DNA of 64,000 nt from Reticulitermes lucifugus (Eukaryota > Arthropoda > Insecta > Blattodea > Rhinotermitidae). A model generated the notes under the pieces. It was not told where the DNA came from. It made no database searches and saw only the letters and a list, made by a program, of their open reading frames with translations. Within the stretch, counting starts at the first letter, position 1, and every line of letters begins with the position of its first letter. Location of the stretch: positions 11,239 to 75,238 of the forward strand of contig JAKCWW010001086.1 in the NCBI GenBank assembly GCA_026260175.1, in the 5' to 3' direction. Positions 11,185-23,085 of the stretch are shown piece after piece. The translations under genes were made by a program, and so were the position numbers.

Positions 11185-14100
11185 TTATACAGCCCAAACT
11201 TTAACGTAGTCCACTTGCATAGCTGCATCATCGCCATTCCATGTAGGCAGCCATTGATCGCGTCCATTCCAAAAGTCCGTTGAGGCCTGAAATCAAGAGG
11301 CAATGTATTGCTGATCGGGGTAATCAGGAACTTGAAGTATTGGTACTGGAACAATGATACACCTGTTTACTTAATTCATGTTATGATAAATTTGTGTCAG
11401 CAGTGATAGGCTCTTGTGAAGAATGTAATGAACATTCAGGTTCTTTAAAAAGGGCAGAGATTTTCTTGACTAGCAAGTGACTGTTGGCTTCCATAGGACT
11501 TTTGCTCCACGCAGTCAGGTGGATAATATCATTGGACAGCCACTCATATGAAATACTGGTACATGGTCAACATAAGTGTAAAATTTAATGTGATGATATT
11601 ACAAGAATTTTCCTTCAAGCAATAGTTGTAATATTTAACTTGCAGTGATTGAAATGCAATTTTCAGTTTCAATAATATAATGTAAAATCTTAAGTTATAA
11701 AAAGTTCTTATAAATCTGCATATAGTGATGTTAATCTCTGTGAAAACTCATGAGCCAAATCCCTTATAATCTTGATCTTGAAAAGCTGCAATACAGCTTG
11801 GTTAGCAACATGACAGGCTGAGTGATCAGTGTTCATTTCACACTAGGGACTTTTCTTTCTATCTCTTCATACAAACTGACATGAAGCACACCCAGCCTCA
11901 TATTTAGTGGGTACTGTGAGCTTTGTCCATGGAAGTCAAGTGGGTAGAGTGCCAGAGTAACCATTCACATGCAGCTAGCATCAAGGCTAAGAACTTTTGC
12001 ACTTTTGCAGCATAATGCTTATGTGCAGAGGCTGCAGTGTATGAGTGCAGTTCAACCAACAACATTGCATCTGACACTTCTAAGCAATGGCATACGTTTC
12101 AGCAGACATTGTTGTAAGTGAAGTATAATGATATAACAGATACATTCATTTGAGAATGACTATGTACCTGAGGTGATGTATTTTCCCATGGTTTGCCTCC
12201 TGGATTCTCTGCATCATCAGGGAAATATGAATTCACTCCTCCAACAGCTACATTAAATATGAAGTAGAACTGTAATAAAAGAAAAGAAAGATTAAGTACT
12301 CAGCTGGAGGAAGTAATGAAATGAGTATGCAAGTAAAATGCAATAATCATGAAATAAAGTTGAGAGGTTGAAATATTTTGGGAGGAAAAAAAATGGACAC
12401 AGAGAAAAGAAAAAATGTATATAATAACAAAAAGAATAAAAATGAACAAAACTTTTCCAGTTACCTAGGAATGTGCTCTGGAAATGGAAAATGTCTGAAG
12501 AGGAAAAAAGTAGGTGTACTGGAAAGTTACTACGTGCCCATATAAGCAGAGAATGGATATAGACCAAAGCAGATGCTAGCAGATTCATGGAAGCTGAGAT
12601 GAGACTTTTAAGAGGTGTAGAGGCCAAAACCAGAAAAAAAAAGAGACAAAGAAATAATTAATAAATACGGGTAACGTAGAAAATAAATATAAATAACAGA
12701 ATAATACATTGTGGACATAGTTCAGCATGAAACAGGTGGAATCCCACTGAGGTTTGGCAACCATAACTAAAATGAAATTTCGAAGATGTAGACCGAGTGA
12801 CATGAGGATGGAACAACAGGTTATAAAAGATGTCACACAAAAGAAAGGAAGAATATGCTAACAAAGTGAGAAAGTGAAGGTTGGGGAAGGTACAGATAGA
12901 CAGAGACTTGTTGTTAATGGAAATGTTGAAGGAGGATGAAAAATTATGTTTTCAAGGGAGCAGACCACGCGAGAGACACAGGCATATATGGATGTATAGT
13001 AGTAAAGTGGATCACAAAGAAGGCGTTCCAAAAGTATAAAATAAATTAGGCTGGATGGGGATAATGCCTTGTAGCAAGCTGTTGCGAAACTCCAAGTTCC
13101 AAAACAGTAGGAAATTTATTAGTTAACTGAGTAACCATCAACTTCACCAGACCCCACTTCAAGGAGCTGTTATTTACATCCTAATCAGAAGTTTTTATCT
13201 TTCTACTCTTCAAAATTTAGAAGTGTAACTTCTGATTGGTAATTTATTGATCATCAATTTACGTGCAGTACACCTGTGCCCACATTAATTTTGCAAAAAA
13301 TTAATTATTTTTCCCATCTCTTAGCTCTAGACCTACTATGCCATTAATTATGTGACATATTAATTATGTGACATACAGTAAGTGGAACATGTTGACATGA
13401 GAGCAAGTGATGCATTTGGTAATATAAGTGTAACACATGTGTTGACATAATAGGACATGATGTGCAATAACTAAACAGTGACATGTTGACAAAACAGCAA
13501 GTGGCACATGTGTTGATATAGGAATAAGTGTATCTTAACATAACGGTGACACACATGCTGACATATGATAAATGACACCTTAAATTATGCTAGGTCAAAA
13601 CATGTATTATATTCATGAGCAAATCAAGCGTGTTTTTAACGTGTATGTGTGAAAGTCAATAAAAACCAATTCATAAAAATTAAGTGAAGGTTTAGCATTT
13701 TGTAAGAAAATGCTTACTGGTTGGTCAAATGGTGCCATCTTGTTTCCATATCGCCAGGGATTGTCAACAGCTCCAACTTGTGAACCAAACTGGCCAATCT
13801 CCCAGAACCCACCATCTGAGGGTGTTACTTGGCCAATAATTTCATCATTAACACCAAACCGAAGGTAATCTGGAATGATCAACATTACATGAATTATTAT
13901 TTGAAACATACTTTAATATTAACAGATGTTACAACCACACCTGTAGAATGTAAATTTTAACTGCAGCAATATCAACCTACAGGTAAAAATAAATCTCCAA
14001 TTTCAAAATGATTTTAAAAATAATGGAGTCAGGGCTGGTCACATGGCCCATGTTATGATGATTATGATGATGATGATGATGACGATGACGACTACGACGA

Positions 14101-17100
14101 TAACAATGATGGCAACAATGGCAATAAATAAGATTTGAATTATCTCCTCCTCCTCCTTCTTCTGTTCCTCCTCCTCCTTCTCCTCTTCTTCCTCCCTTAC
14201 TTCCTTATTATTTATCATCATCCACATCATCATCATCACCCTCATGTTGTAGAGGAACTAAGCTATTTCTTGCCTCATTCCAGCTTCAAACATTTTAGTT
14301 TCATATTCACTAGTCATCAATTTGAGAAAATTGTCCCCTGAATTCTATTACACGGTATATAATTTTTTTCTGCAACCTATAATTTTATCAGTGTAGATGA
14401 GATGTTTACCTCATTCAAAGTGTCTTTGTTCTTTCTTAGTTTTCCATGTATATTTTACATTCCACCTTATAAAAAAATGCAACTTCTCACAGAGGACCTG
14501 TGATCTCTATGAATGCATTTGCTGGGTGGAGGATACAGGATTCCATCAGATATGGTGGACTGATCCAAATAAATTTAATGAACTCACGTGAACCAAGAGG
14601 GAACGAATTTCATGGGTTCTTGGTACTGCAACACCCTCTCTGCAGGGGATATAACTATGGCATGTCCTGGCCAGATGAGAGAGGGACATAGATTTCAATG
14701 AGGGACCAACAGAATGGGCAGCCCTCCTTATGGGCCTAAGGTCAGAAGCTGTGAAATGGCAGTCCTATTATGGACTGTACCTGCAATGGACCAATCATCT
14801 CATCTGGGAATTACAACCTTCAAAATCAATTGTAGATATAACAGATATTAGTGTTGAGCTAGGACCTGAGGTAATTCAGACACTAGAAATACTAGGAAAC
14901 AGGATGGATGACCAGGCAATCAAGGTTCACGCACGGGCATAAACTCTTCTTTTCTCCACTGCATCCAGACTGGCTATAGGGGCTGGAGACTAATGAGGGC
15001 TCTTCCCCAATGAGCTAAGCAGCTGGAGCATGAAGCTGACCACTCCTGTGTGTCTAGTGCCAACATTACGTTGAAAATGATCTATGAATTGAAATGTGTA
15101 TGGCTAAATACCTAATAAAAGCTGATAAGGTTATATTTGATGGTCTCTTATTGATTGGTGTGTGATTTTTTTTGTCAAGACATACATTGTATGTCTCTAA
15201 TTGCCTGTGATATCTGCCTTATTCTTGCAAGTTACACCATCCATACCTGGAGTCCATTCTAGTTGGAAACGATTGAAGTCGGTGTCAAATCCATTATTTG
15301 CAGGTGTATTCTTCTCAAAGTGGGCATGCTCATATCCATTGAGAGGCCAGAAGGGGCCAAAATGCAGTGTAGAAGATGTCAGTTCAGAACCAATGTTCTG
15401 TCCATTTTTGATCAGTTGCCTGTTTCCGCGACTTTCAGTAAGGTCTATCTCACCAGAAGAAGGCCAGGAACCATAACAATTAAACCGAGGCAAAAGCCAA
15501 ATTGCTGTCAACAAATAATATATTTGGTAAGTACAGGCAACTTTAATTCTCAGTCAGAATAGTGAACAAACTTTGACATTATGAGAACAGAGTAACATTA
15601 CACATCCTTGTAACCTTCGACCCCAAGACCGCATATAAGTCCCACTGACTGACAGAGATATTTGTCTTATAGCCTTACTGCCACGAGGTGTAATTTTTTC
15701 AAATGTAAAGTCTTCCTGCAAACATGTTTATTTCTTACCTTCATTATAGAAGATGGATGAGACTAAATCCCTTGGTACTGGGGCCACAGACTTTCCTTTG
15801 ACTCTAGGTGGGCATGGAGCACTGATGGAATAATAATTGGCAGGCAAAAACTGTGGAGGTCAGAGGGAGATTTACAGTGCAATTTTGTCTATCACAAATC
15901 CCCTATGGATTATCCTGGGATTGAATACAGACCTCTGTGGTTAGAACCTAGCAATTAACTGCCTGAGCTGTGGTACAGCCTGTTGCGTACCTTTCCGTTT
16001 TTCATCCTATATATCACCACAAAGATTGTGGTTCATAGCAGTCCACAGACCCTTGGGTGCAGTGATGAGTACTTCATGTGAACATCATGGTTGATGAGTA
16101 GAAGAGTAACAGGTTTTTTTCTCTTTGACTTCCGCCTGTTAATTATCATTCCACAATTGCTCCATACTCTTTTATCACCGACCCCTAAGATGTGTGAAAG
16201 CCCAGAACAGGTAGCAAATTAACATATATTTAGTCTTTAAATGTGGAGCTTCAACTCTGACCTGGCTCTTGGTTGATCACAGAGTTAAGTACTTTGTCCC
16301 ACTAACATCAGTTTGTCATACGTATTTATCAGACGTTTGCACAATTGAAGACGGAAAAAACACCTTCATCTTAATCTACTGAAGCTGTCCATCAACAATG
16401 CAGATATGGTAGTACCTGGCCAGATCCAGTCGCCAGACGGCAGTTTTGCGCGCACTTCAACTCTGCCATATGTGAAGCTAAAGGACTCGACCGTTCGAAC
16501 TCGTGCGGAAGTTATAGGGTTCAAAATGTTTGTAGGAGACCCTGTTCTTTCACAGCCATAGTCTGTTGGATTTGTGCACCTACAGAAATGAGAAGAAAAC
16601 CTTACCATATGTGATATGTTCAATAAATACCAACTAATGCACATAAACTTTTTCACAATAGTTTATTCTTAAAATTCCCCTATAAACTATTGTGAAAAAG
16701 TTTATGTGCATTAGTTGGTGTTTATTGAACATATCTCATTTGAAAATGCACGGTAAATACAACGTTAACTTACCATATGTGTCTCTATTAACTATTTAAA
16801 ACGAGCAGTTTGCTGCAGTATGCACAGTATATGTGGTTTAACATTTGCTCACATAGTGTATACATATGTTTTGTATGATTCTAAGACAAAACACTGATCA
16901 TTTCCCTAAACAAGTATTACTTATCTTTGTGATGTAAACAAAACATGACACTAACTCGGTATTTATCCTGTGTTAGGAGGTAGTCTCTCTTCCTGGATAA
17001 GTGAAGAGGTAAAGTTGCACCTACACACACCATGAAGATGTACAGGAGGAGTGGAAGTATAGCTCTATCCGTTACTAAATCAGATGACTGGTCAGCCTCT

Positions 17101-19998
17101 CGCCCCCACCTGCTTTACCCGGGAAAGATTCCCAGAACCGGTCTGGACGTTTCGGAGAAGAGAAAAATCTCTTGCCCCTACCGAGATTCGAATCCCGGAT
17201 CGTCGAGTCTGTAGCGTAGTCACCACACAGGCCTCGCCATCCCGGCTCTTCTCTTTCTGGGATTAGTGTAAAAGTGAGGAAAGAATTATTTACTTTGGGG
17301 ACCAAAGAGGATCCCCATCGAGTGTTTAATGCTTTTTATACCTGCGCTTGTTGCAAAAGGCAACCTAGAAACTAGCGAGTTGCAACTTGCCTGGTTATTC
17401 GGCAAACGTGGCAGAGGGGGCATAAGAAAATTTTAGACTGACTGACAAAAAGGAATAGACGAAAAAATGTACATCATTTATCACAAACAAGTCTACAAAA
17501 TTCCTTCAATCGGGCTGTGAATGCGTAAATGGGGATGAACTCATCAAACCCAAGGTAAGTGACGCCTCTGTAAATAGCAATACACCTTTTTTTCCCGTTT
17601 AAAGCAGAAAGGCATCAGAAAACTTCAAATTTCCGTTACAAACGTTTTACTTGCATGAATTTTATTACATTTAATTTAAACACATTTTATCAGTCTGGCA
17701 CTGTCTTTGGTCTACCTATTGCCACCAGAATATTTCAGCGCTATTTCTCACTCCAAAAAATATGTACACATGTAGGCCTACAGAACTGGAAATAAAAATA
17801 AAATAAAATAAAATAAAGAAAACTATTTTATGGTTATCCTAGGGGTCCCTCTCCCACTGACCCCTCCGATAATGTAGTTAGTGAACGGTACGTACGCGTC
17901 AGCTGGGGCTCCACCATTCAAGTTGATAACGCCGCTCGATAAGAAATTTTCATCGTACAGGTCTGCAGTGAGGGACGGTTTGATGTGCAGCTTGCCGTCG
18001 CTCACAAAACTGTTCGAACGGTTGTTGTTGTAGATTTCAAATTCCCAGTTCTAAAGGGAAATAAATATTACAATTACATAACAATAATTACCCCAGTGGC
18101 CGTGCGGTCTATGGCGTGTGTCTACGGCCGCTCGCTTACTGGGATTGTGGGTTCGAATCCCGCCTAGGGCATGGATATCTGTCTCTTGTGATTGTTGTGT
18201 TGTCAGGCAGAGGTCTCTGCGACGGGCTGGTCACTCGTCCGGAGTCCTACCGAGTGTGGTGTCTCTGAATGTGATCGTGAAGCCTCGAAAAATGAGGCGG
18301 TATAGGCCCCCAAGGGGTTGTCGAGCCACTGGGGAGGGGGAAACAATAATTATCAGCCAGTGAGTGGGGTCTTCTAATTCGAATAAGATTTCAGAGAAAG
18401 AACAAGGATTTGAGGTCTTATTGGCCAGTATGTCTAGGTAACACTCAAAGCCTGATTAGACTCAATTCTCTTTGAACATGAGAATAATTACGCCCTAATT
18501 ACCTTCGCGATGCTTCAGATTGGTACAGGTCTTGTCTCAATTAATTAGCATACATAGATGTACTTCAGCAGCAGAATTATGAAGTCGCATTTTTTACTCG
18601 TAGTTTAATGTAATTGCGAACACAGTGGTCAGGGGAATATTTGAACCTAAAAGGTAAACGCTGAAAATTTCCCTGTCACCACCATGAAGGTAGAGTAGAG
18701 GCATAGCTTAGTCATTCTTGACGTCCGCACTAGGTAGAGGTGAATGGTTAACTTCATGCCCAGGCCGCTATACCCCCGTGAAAGAGCCCCGGTACCTATT
18801 GAATTAGACGCTGGTTGGGCCCCAGTGCCGGTCTGGACGTCTTGGAGTAGAAGAAAAAACCTCTTTTCCTTGCCGGGAATCTAACCCCGGACCGTCCAGT
18901 CCTGAGCCTAGACGCTATAGCCTACCGACTAAGCTATCCCAGCTCCTATATTTGGACGTAAGAGGAGCAAGTGGCCTGTCACGATGCACTTCAAGACTTC
19001 TAGGCATACTATTTACCAAACAGGTGTGCATTTTGTTAAGCTGCTCAAATCAGGCAGGATGAGATGTGAGAAGCATGTAATACACTTGAGGATGTGAGAA
19101 GTGCATAGAAAATTTAAATCGGACAGCCTGAAGAAAGGGGACTACTTAGGAGAACTAGTCGTAGAAGAAAAGACAATATTAAAATGGATCTCACAGAAAT
19201 AAGTTTCGAGGATGTGGACTGAATTGATCTAAGGACAGAGTCCAGAGAGGATCTTGTGAACAAGGTAATGCACCTCATGTTGCATAAAAAGGAGTTTAAC
19301 TAGATAAACAACTACTAGATTTGTAAGAAGTGTACTGCTGTAAGGTGTTACTCGACAGTTAGACTTCGGGCAACCACAAAAGTATATCGGGAGGATAACT
19401 AGTCTCCGAAGATCTGCAACAATTAAGCAAACTGCTTCAAGTATGTTGTTGAGCTTTTTTAGTTTGTTTCTTGATAAATATTTATATAATTTGACCTGAT
19501 TACTATTGTAATTTATTGACACCTTCACGAAGTGTTGTATTTTACAATTGCACATTTCCTCGAAACTCGGATGTAGGTCTAATATTCAGCTGATCTGTTA
19601 CAGCGATGTTTAAACGAGCTAAACGACTGCCAGCTTCCCGAAAAATAAAATTGCTCCATTCAGTCAATATGAGCGGCTTCCACAGTGGTCTTGTTGAGGA
19701 TCCAGGTCCTCCGAAACGTTTGGAAACAGTAACCCAGGGACACAGCGTCACATACCAAAAGACCTGGAACCTGAAATTGGGGCAATATACATGTCATATC
19801 ACTTACACCACCTCCTGCCGCGGTTTTCTCGTGGTTCCAAGTTGATAAATCGAAAGTGTCGAATTCCTCGTTAAAGATAAGATCCCCCTGGCAGATGGCT
19901 GCTGGGGCCTTGGTGCCAATGGCAGTGGTGACGGATGGAACGCAGACCTGCGCCGCAGCTGCTGCGATCGTGCAGACCAGTATCGCAAGAGACAGCAT
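11185..19998 (-). CDS. Secreted GH16 beta-1,3-glucanase / Gram-negative-binding protein (GNBP-like)
   Basis: Binds and probably cleaves beta-1,3-glucan of fungi and bacteria; in insects this serves humoral immunity and digestion. Coding exons: 19998-19807, 18050-17896, 16579-16416, 15504-15247, 13869-13718, 12269-12168, 11286-11185; all in frame, 374 aa. The signal peptide is MLSLAILVCTIAAAAAQ. There is no N-terminal CBM39 glucan-binding domain; the mature protein goes straight into the GH16 fold (LIFNEEFDTFDLSTW). The catalytic motif GEIDLTES keeps all three acidic residues (E189, D191, E194), so it is predicted to be an active enzyme rather than a pure receptor. Termite GNBP-2 is a known active, secreted member of this type. 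The start is the ATG at 19998; an in-frame TTG codon upstream is not used. An AATAAA at 11036-11031 (minus) gives a 3' UTR of about 150 nt. No NF-kappaB site was recognised upstream. Confidence 0.94.
13350..13570. repeat. Degenerate minisatellite (GNBP intron)
   Basis: Repeats of about 22-26 bp built on ACATGTTGACATNATAG and AAGTG blocks, at least seven diverged units. No coding frame is maintained. Confidence 0.6.
14053..14242. repeat. Compound microsatellite (GNBP intron)
   Basis: (ATG/GAT)n, then a pyrimidine-rich TCC/TTC tract, then (ATC)n. It generates acidic and Leu-rich artefact ORFs on both strands. Confidence 0.85.
14965..15065 (+). mobile_element. Decayed SINE family 1 fragment (GNBP intron)
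   Basis: Shares CCAGACTGGCTATAGGGGC and GGAGCATGAAGCTGACCACT with the family, but its other blocks are eroded. Confidence 0.45.
16614..16768. mobile_element. Hairpin element (family D) with 13-bp target duplication
   Basis: Arms of about 53 bp (near 16614-16665 and 16683-16735) with one or two mismatches, then an asymmetric tail of about 33 bp (CATTTGAAAATGCACGGTAA...). CTTACCATATGTG flanks it at 16601-16613 and 16769-16781. Same architecture as family A but unrelated sequence. It lies about 35 bases upstream, in gene orientation, of the GNBP exon starting at 16579. Confidence 0.75.
17003..17258 (-). mobile_element. SINE family 1 copy (GNBP intron)
   Basis: Antisense copy with AGAGGTAAAGTTGCACC, CGGTCTGGACGTTTCGGAGA and an intact-looking pol III B-box complement (GATTCGAATCCCGGATCGTC) near 17190. 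Confidence 0.8.
18091..18341 (+). mobile_element. SINE family 2, intact, with perfect 11-bp target duplication
   Basis: A second tRNA-derived SINE of about 250 bp: tRNA-like head GTGGCCGTGCGGTCTATGGC, B box GGTTCGAATCC near 18149, then a non-tRNA body. AACAATAATTA occurs on both sides (18080-18090 and 18342-18352). The element sits antisense in GNBP intron 1, only about 40 bases upstream of the exon-2 acceptor at 18051. Perfect flanks suggest a fairly recent insertion. Confidence 0.82.
18650..18945 (-). mobile_element. SINE family 1 copy (GNBP first intron)
   Basis: Full-length-looking antisense copy: GTAGAGTAGAGGCATAGC, GCCGGTCTGGACGTCTTGGA, and a tRNA-like head ending GACTAAGCTATCCCAGCTCC. 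Confidence 0.8.
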
Positions 19999-20131
19999 GA
20001 CACTTGTCTTTGAGCCTGGCAATGTTCAGCATAGGCCGTACAGCTAGATGCCTGTTACTTATAACTACCCCGTTCTGTTAGCTACCACTGTTTACGATAC
20101 AGTGTATCGATCACCTGTTTCAATATCAGTG

Positions 20132-20139
20132 TATTTATA
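20132..20139 (-). promoter_or_regulatory. TATA box of the GNBP-like gene
   Basis: TATAAATA on the minus strand, about 135 bases upstream of the GNBP ATG. A transcription start about 30 bases downstream (near 20105) would leave a 5' UTR of about 110 nt. A second weaker TTATAAG lies near 20060. Position and match are good, but the start site itself is not visible in sequence. Confidence 0.5.
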
Positions 20140-20274
20140 TCATAAAAAATCACATATTTACGACAAGCATATGGCACACAAACAGATTCATTATAGTGAA
20201 GATTAATGTTTCTTGGTAAAAACAATGTACGGGTGTAGTAAATATCATTAGACAAATTAGCTGAGTCATAAAGT

Positions 20275-20600
20275 GACTAACAATTGTCACGACGACCACG
20301 GTTCGATGCCCGGTGGGAATGTGTCTTTCGCCCCAGGCAGTTGCTCGGGGCGCCAACCTATAAAGGTCGCTAAGACGTCACTGGAATAATCGGAAATATG
20401 GTGCCAGTACACTCAGCTTTCCGGGGTTGGTTGAGGCACTGCGCTACAAGCCGGAAGGTCGCGGGTTTGATTCCCGATTGAGTCATTAGAACGTTTCATT
20501 TATTTAATCCTTCTGGGAGCTTCAACCTCCTGGAACCCTAGGAGCCTGTCCAGACCGGTATAGGGATAGGTTTACGTTTACCTTACACTCAGGTTTCTAC
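20275..20600 (+). mobile_element. tRNA-like SINE fragments upstream of GNBP
   Basis: Two B-box-like segments, GGTTCGATGCCCGG near 20300 and GGTTTGATTCCCGAT near 20463; the second is preceded by an A-box-like TGAGGCACTGCGCTAC. The body near 20520-20570 (CTCCTGGAACCCTAGGAGCC) is not family 1. Probably remnants of other SINE families. Confidence 0.45.
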
Positions 20601-21148
20601 ACGCGAAAGAATTTCTCCGAAAATTATCCGCTATTTGGGCACGCGCACTCATAAAAGTTCGCCAGCCCTGTCCTAGGCCGAAGAAGCTTAAAGAATATGG
20701 TTTTTAGGGAGCGCTAAATTATTGGCTTGCCCGGGGCCAGTGTGCAGATTGACTCTGGGGCCCACCCAGTCCACTAACATACGGGCAACACAGGCTATTT
20801 CCCGGCTGCAAACTGGCCCGCTCAGCTTAATGTACCAGTAATTCCGAATTTATGTGGGCGCTGTGCAAGCAGCAGTTGGGCCGCTCTTTTGTGAAGACGG
20901 CAATGCACCATTGAGCTGCACATACCGCGGGAGATTTCTTGAGTAACTAAACGGACCCGCAGCATGCAGTTCTCTTTGCGGTTTACTCGGCGATGTCAGT
21001 ATCTTGACCATAGAAGTTAGTGTCGATGGTAGCTGAATGAGTGTTTGTGGAGCAATGCTAGAATGATGTCTGACAGCGGAAAACGGAAGTACTCGGACAA
21101 TAACCTGTATCGTCGCTACTACAGTCTCCACAAATCTTCCATGGAGTT

Positions 21149-21362
21149 GAGATCTGCGCTCTTCTGGAATATTACACAGCGCTGAGTGGTACTTCTCTAC
21201 CGATGTTTCGGGACAACCTATCGGTCCCATCTTCTTGGCCCTTGAAGATGGGACCGACAGTTTGTCCCGAAACGTCGGTACAGAACTAACATTCAGCGCT
21301 GCGTAATATCCCAGAAGAGCGCAGATCTCATTTACGTCGCGGCGGAAGCCTGAAATCACGCA
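21149..21362. mobile_element. Hairpin element family A, copy 2, with 12-bp target duplication
   Basis: Palindromic arms around a centre near 21238, then the tail CGCGGCGGAAGCCTGAAATC. The element is bracketed by TTCCATGGAGTT at 21137-21148 and 21363-21374. It has no coding capacity. Confidence 0.82.
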
Positions 21363-22406
21363 TTCCATGGAGTTAATTCATGCACATTTTATATCACACT
21401 AAACATCTTAAGTGTATATTATTAAAATGGATCTTAAAAAAGTACGATTGGAGGATGTAGACTATACTAATCGAGCTTATATAGACATCAATACTGGACT
21501 GTTGAGAACATAGTGGTAAATCTGTGGGTTCCATGAAGATTTGACAATTCGTTTCCCACGACAGACTCAGTACCATAGATTCAGAGTTAGCAGGCCAGTT
21601 ACTGAGTTAATGCAAGCCTATAATTTTACACCATAAGGCCCATGCGTTTCATTTTTCATATAACCTTACTTGAACACAACAGTATAAAAATGTATGTGGG
21701 AGTGGAGGTAAAGCTCCATGCTAAGGTTTCTTTTTCTGTCGTTATGTGCGTTCGGCAAGTATGCTAGGCAGTTAAGTCCGAATAAAAGCAGACAATGGTA
21801 ATGGTGGAATGGATGCATGACACGTTACTGGTGTCCATATTTGCAAAAAAAATGGAATCGCATCATTTAGTGAATACAAACCCCCCGAAAATCTGCGAAT
21901 AATTGACCGCTCCCCGAAAAAACAATGGCTTAATATTTTTTAGTGTTCTTCTTTCCTTTTCAGAAACACTGTGATGGGAATTGTTTTTGTCCTTCAACAT
22001 CAACATCATGCGGTATGACTCGAAGCGTTGTCGAACAATGTTGATGTTCGTATCCACTGAAGGCCCCGAGTGACGCATTTTTATCCTTGGGCCGACCCCG
22101 CGAATTTGCGACGCTTACTACGAATCCGCGAAAAGCGTATTACTTACGTACAGGGGCACACAACAGGGTGCCCGGGCGAATAAACTTTCTATGGTGGCGC
22201 CTAATATTCGTGGGTCCTCAGTGTCGAACTTGCTTCACGTCACCCTTCTGGCGCCCAGAATTTTGGAAAATTTGTGGACCCCTGGATATATACAACTCCC
22301 CTTTCTAAAAGTTTCTGAAGTTACTAAGAATACGTATTTTTGGCTACGTTTCACTTCAGCCTACTGTCCTAGTAGTGGTAGAGATAACATAGACTGTACA
22401 TACAGC

Positions 22407-23085
22407 TGTTGTACAGTATTGTGGTGTTGTACAGTGCTGTGGTGTTGTACAGTATTGTGGTGTTGTACAGTNNNNNNNNNNNNNNNNNNNNNNNNNNNNN
22501 NNNNNNNNNNNNNNNNNNNNNNNNNNNNNNNNNNNNNNNNNNNNNNNNNNNNNNNNNNNNNNNNNNNNNNNNNNNNNNNNNNNNNNNNNNNNNNNNNNNN
22601 NNNNNNNNNNNNNNNNNNNNNNNNNNNNNNNNNNNNNNNNNNNNNNNNNNNNNNNNNNNNNNNNNNNNNNNNNNNNNNNNNNNNNNNNNNNNNNNNNNNN
22701 NNNNNNNNNNNNNNNNNNNNNNNNNNNNNNNNNNNNNNNNNNNNNNNNNNNNNNNNNNNNNNNNNNNNNNNNNNNNNNNNNNNNNNNNNCAGTGCTGTGG
22801 TGTTGTACAGTATTGTAGTGTTGTACAGTATTGTGGTGTTGTACAGTATTGTAGTGTTGTACAGTGCTGTGGTGTTGTAGTGCTGTGGTGTTGTACAGTA
22901 TTGTGGTGTTGTACAGTATTGTAGTGTTGTACAGTATTGTAGTGTTGTACAGTGCTGTGGTGTTGTACAGTATTGTAGTGTTGTACAGTATTGTGGTGTT
23001 GTACAGTATTGTGGTGTTGTACAGTGCTGTGGTGTTGTACAGTATTGTAGTGTTGTACAGTGCTGTGGTGTTGTACAGTACTGTC
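22407..23085. repeat. 18-bp minisatellite interrupted by an assembly gap
   Basis: Tandem 18-bp unit TGTTGTACAGTATTGTGG with variants ending TATTGTAG or TGCTGTGG. One unit near 22874 has lost 2 bases, which shifts the reading frame. As 18 is divisible by 3, all frames stay open and give artefact ORFs (LYSIVV repeats). N bases fill 22472-22789, so true array length is unknown. Confidence 0.95.
22472..22789. other. Assembly gap (318 N)
   Basis: A run of N inside the minisatellite; probably a collapsed or unresolved part of the array. Confidence 0.99.

Noticed and set aside
14039-14341. Acidic (Glu-rich) and Leu-rich ORFs
   Set aside because: Produced by the compound trinucleotide microsatellite in a GNBP intron.
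15201-15562. Plus-strand ORFs of 91-105 codons
   Set aside because: Antisense shadows of GNBP exon 4.
18096-18170. tRNA gene
   Set aside because: It is the head of a SINE with target duplications 250 bases apart.
19542-19845. ORFs between GNBP exons 1 and 2
   Set aside because: Exons 1 and 2 join directly in phase 0 and give the expected AAGGGNWEFEIYNNNR junction, so nothing between them is needed.
22407-23085. CRISPR-like array
   Set aside because: The repeats are directly adjacent with no unique spacers, and the host is a eukaryote.
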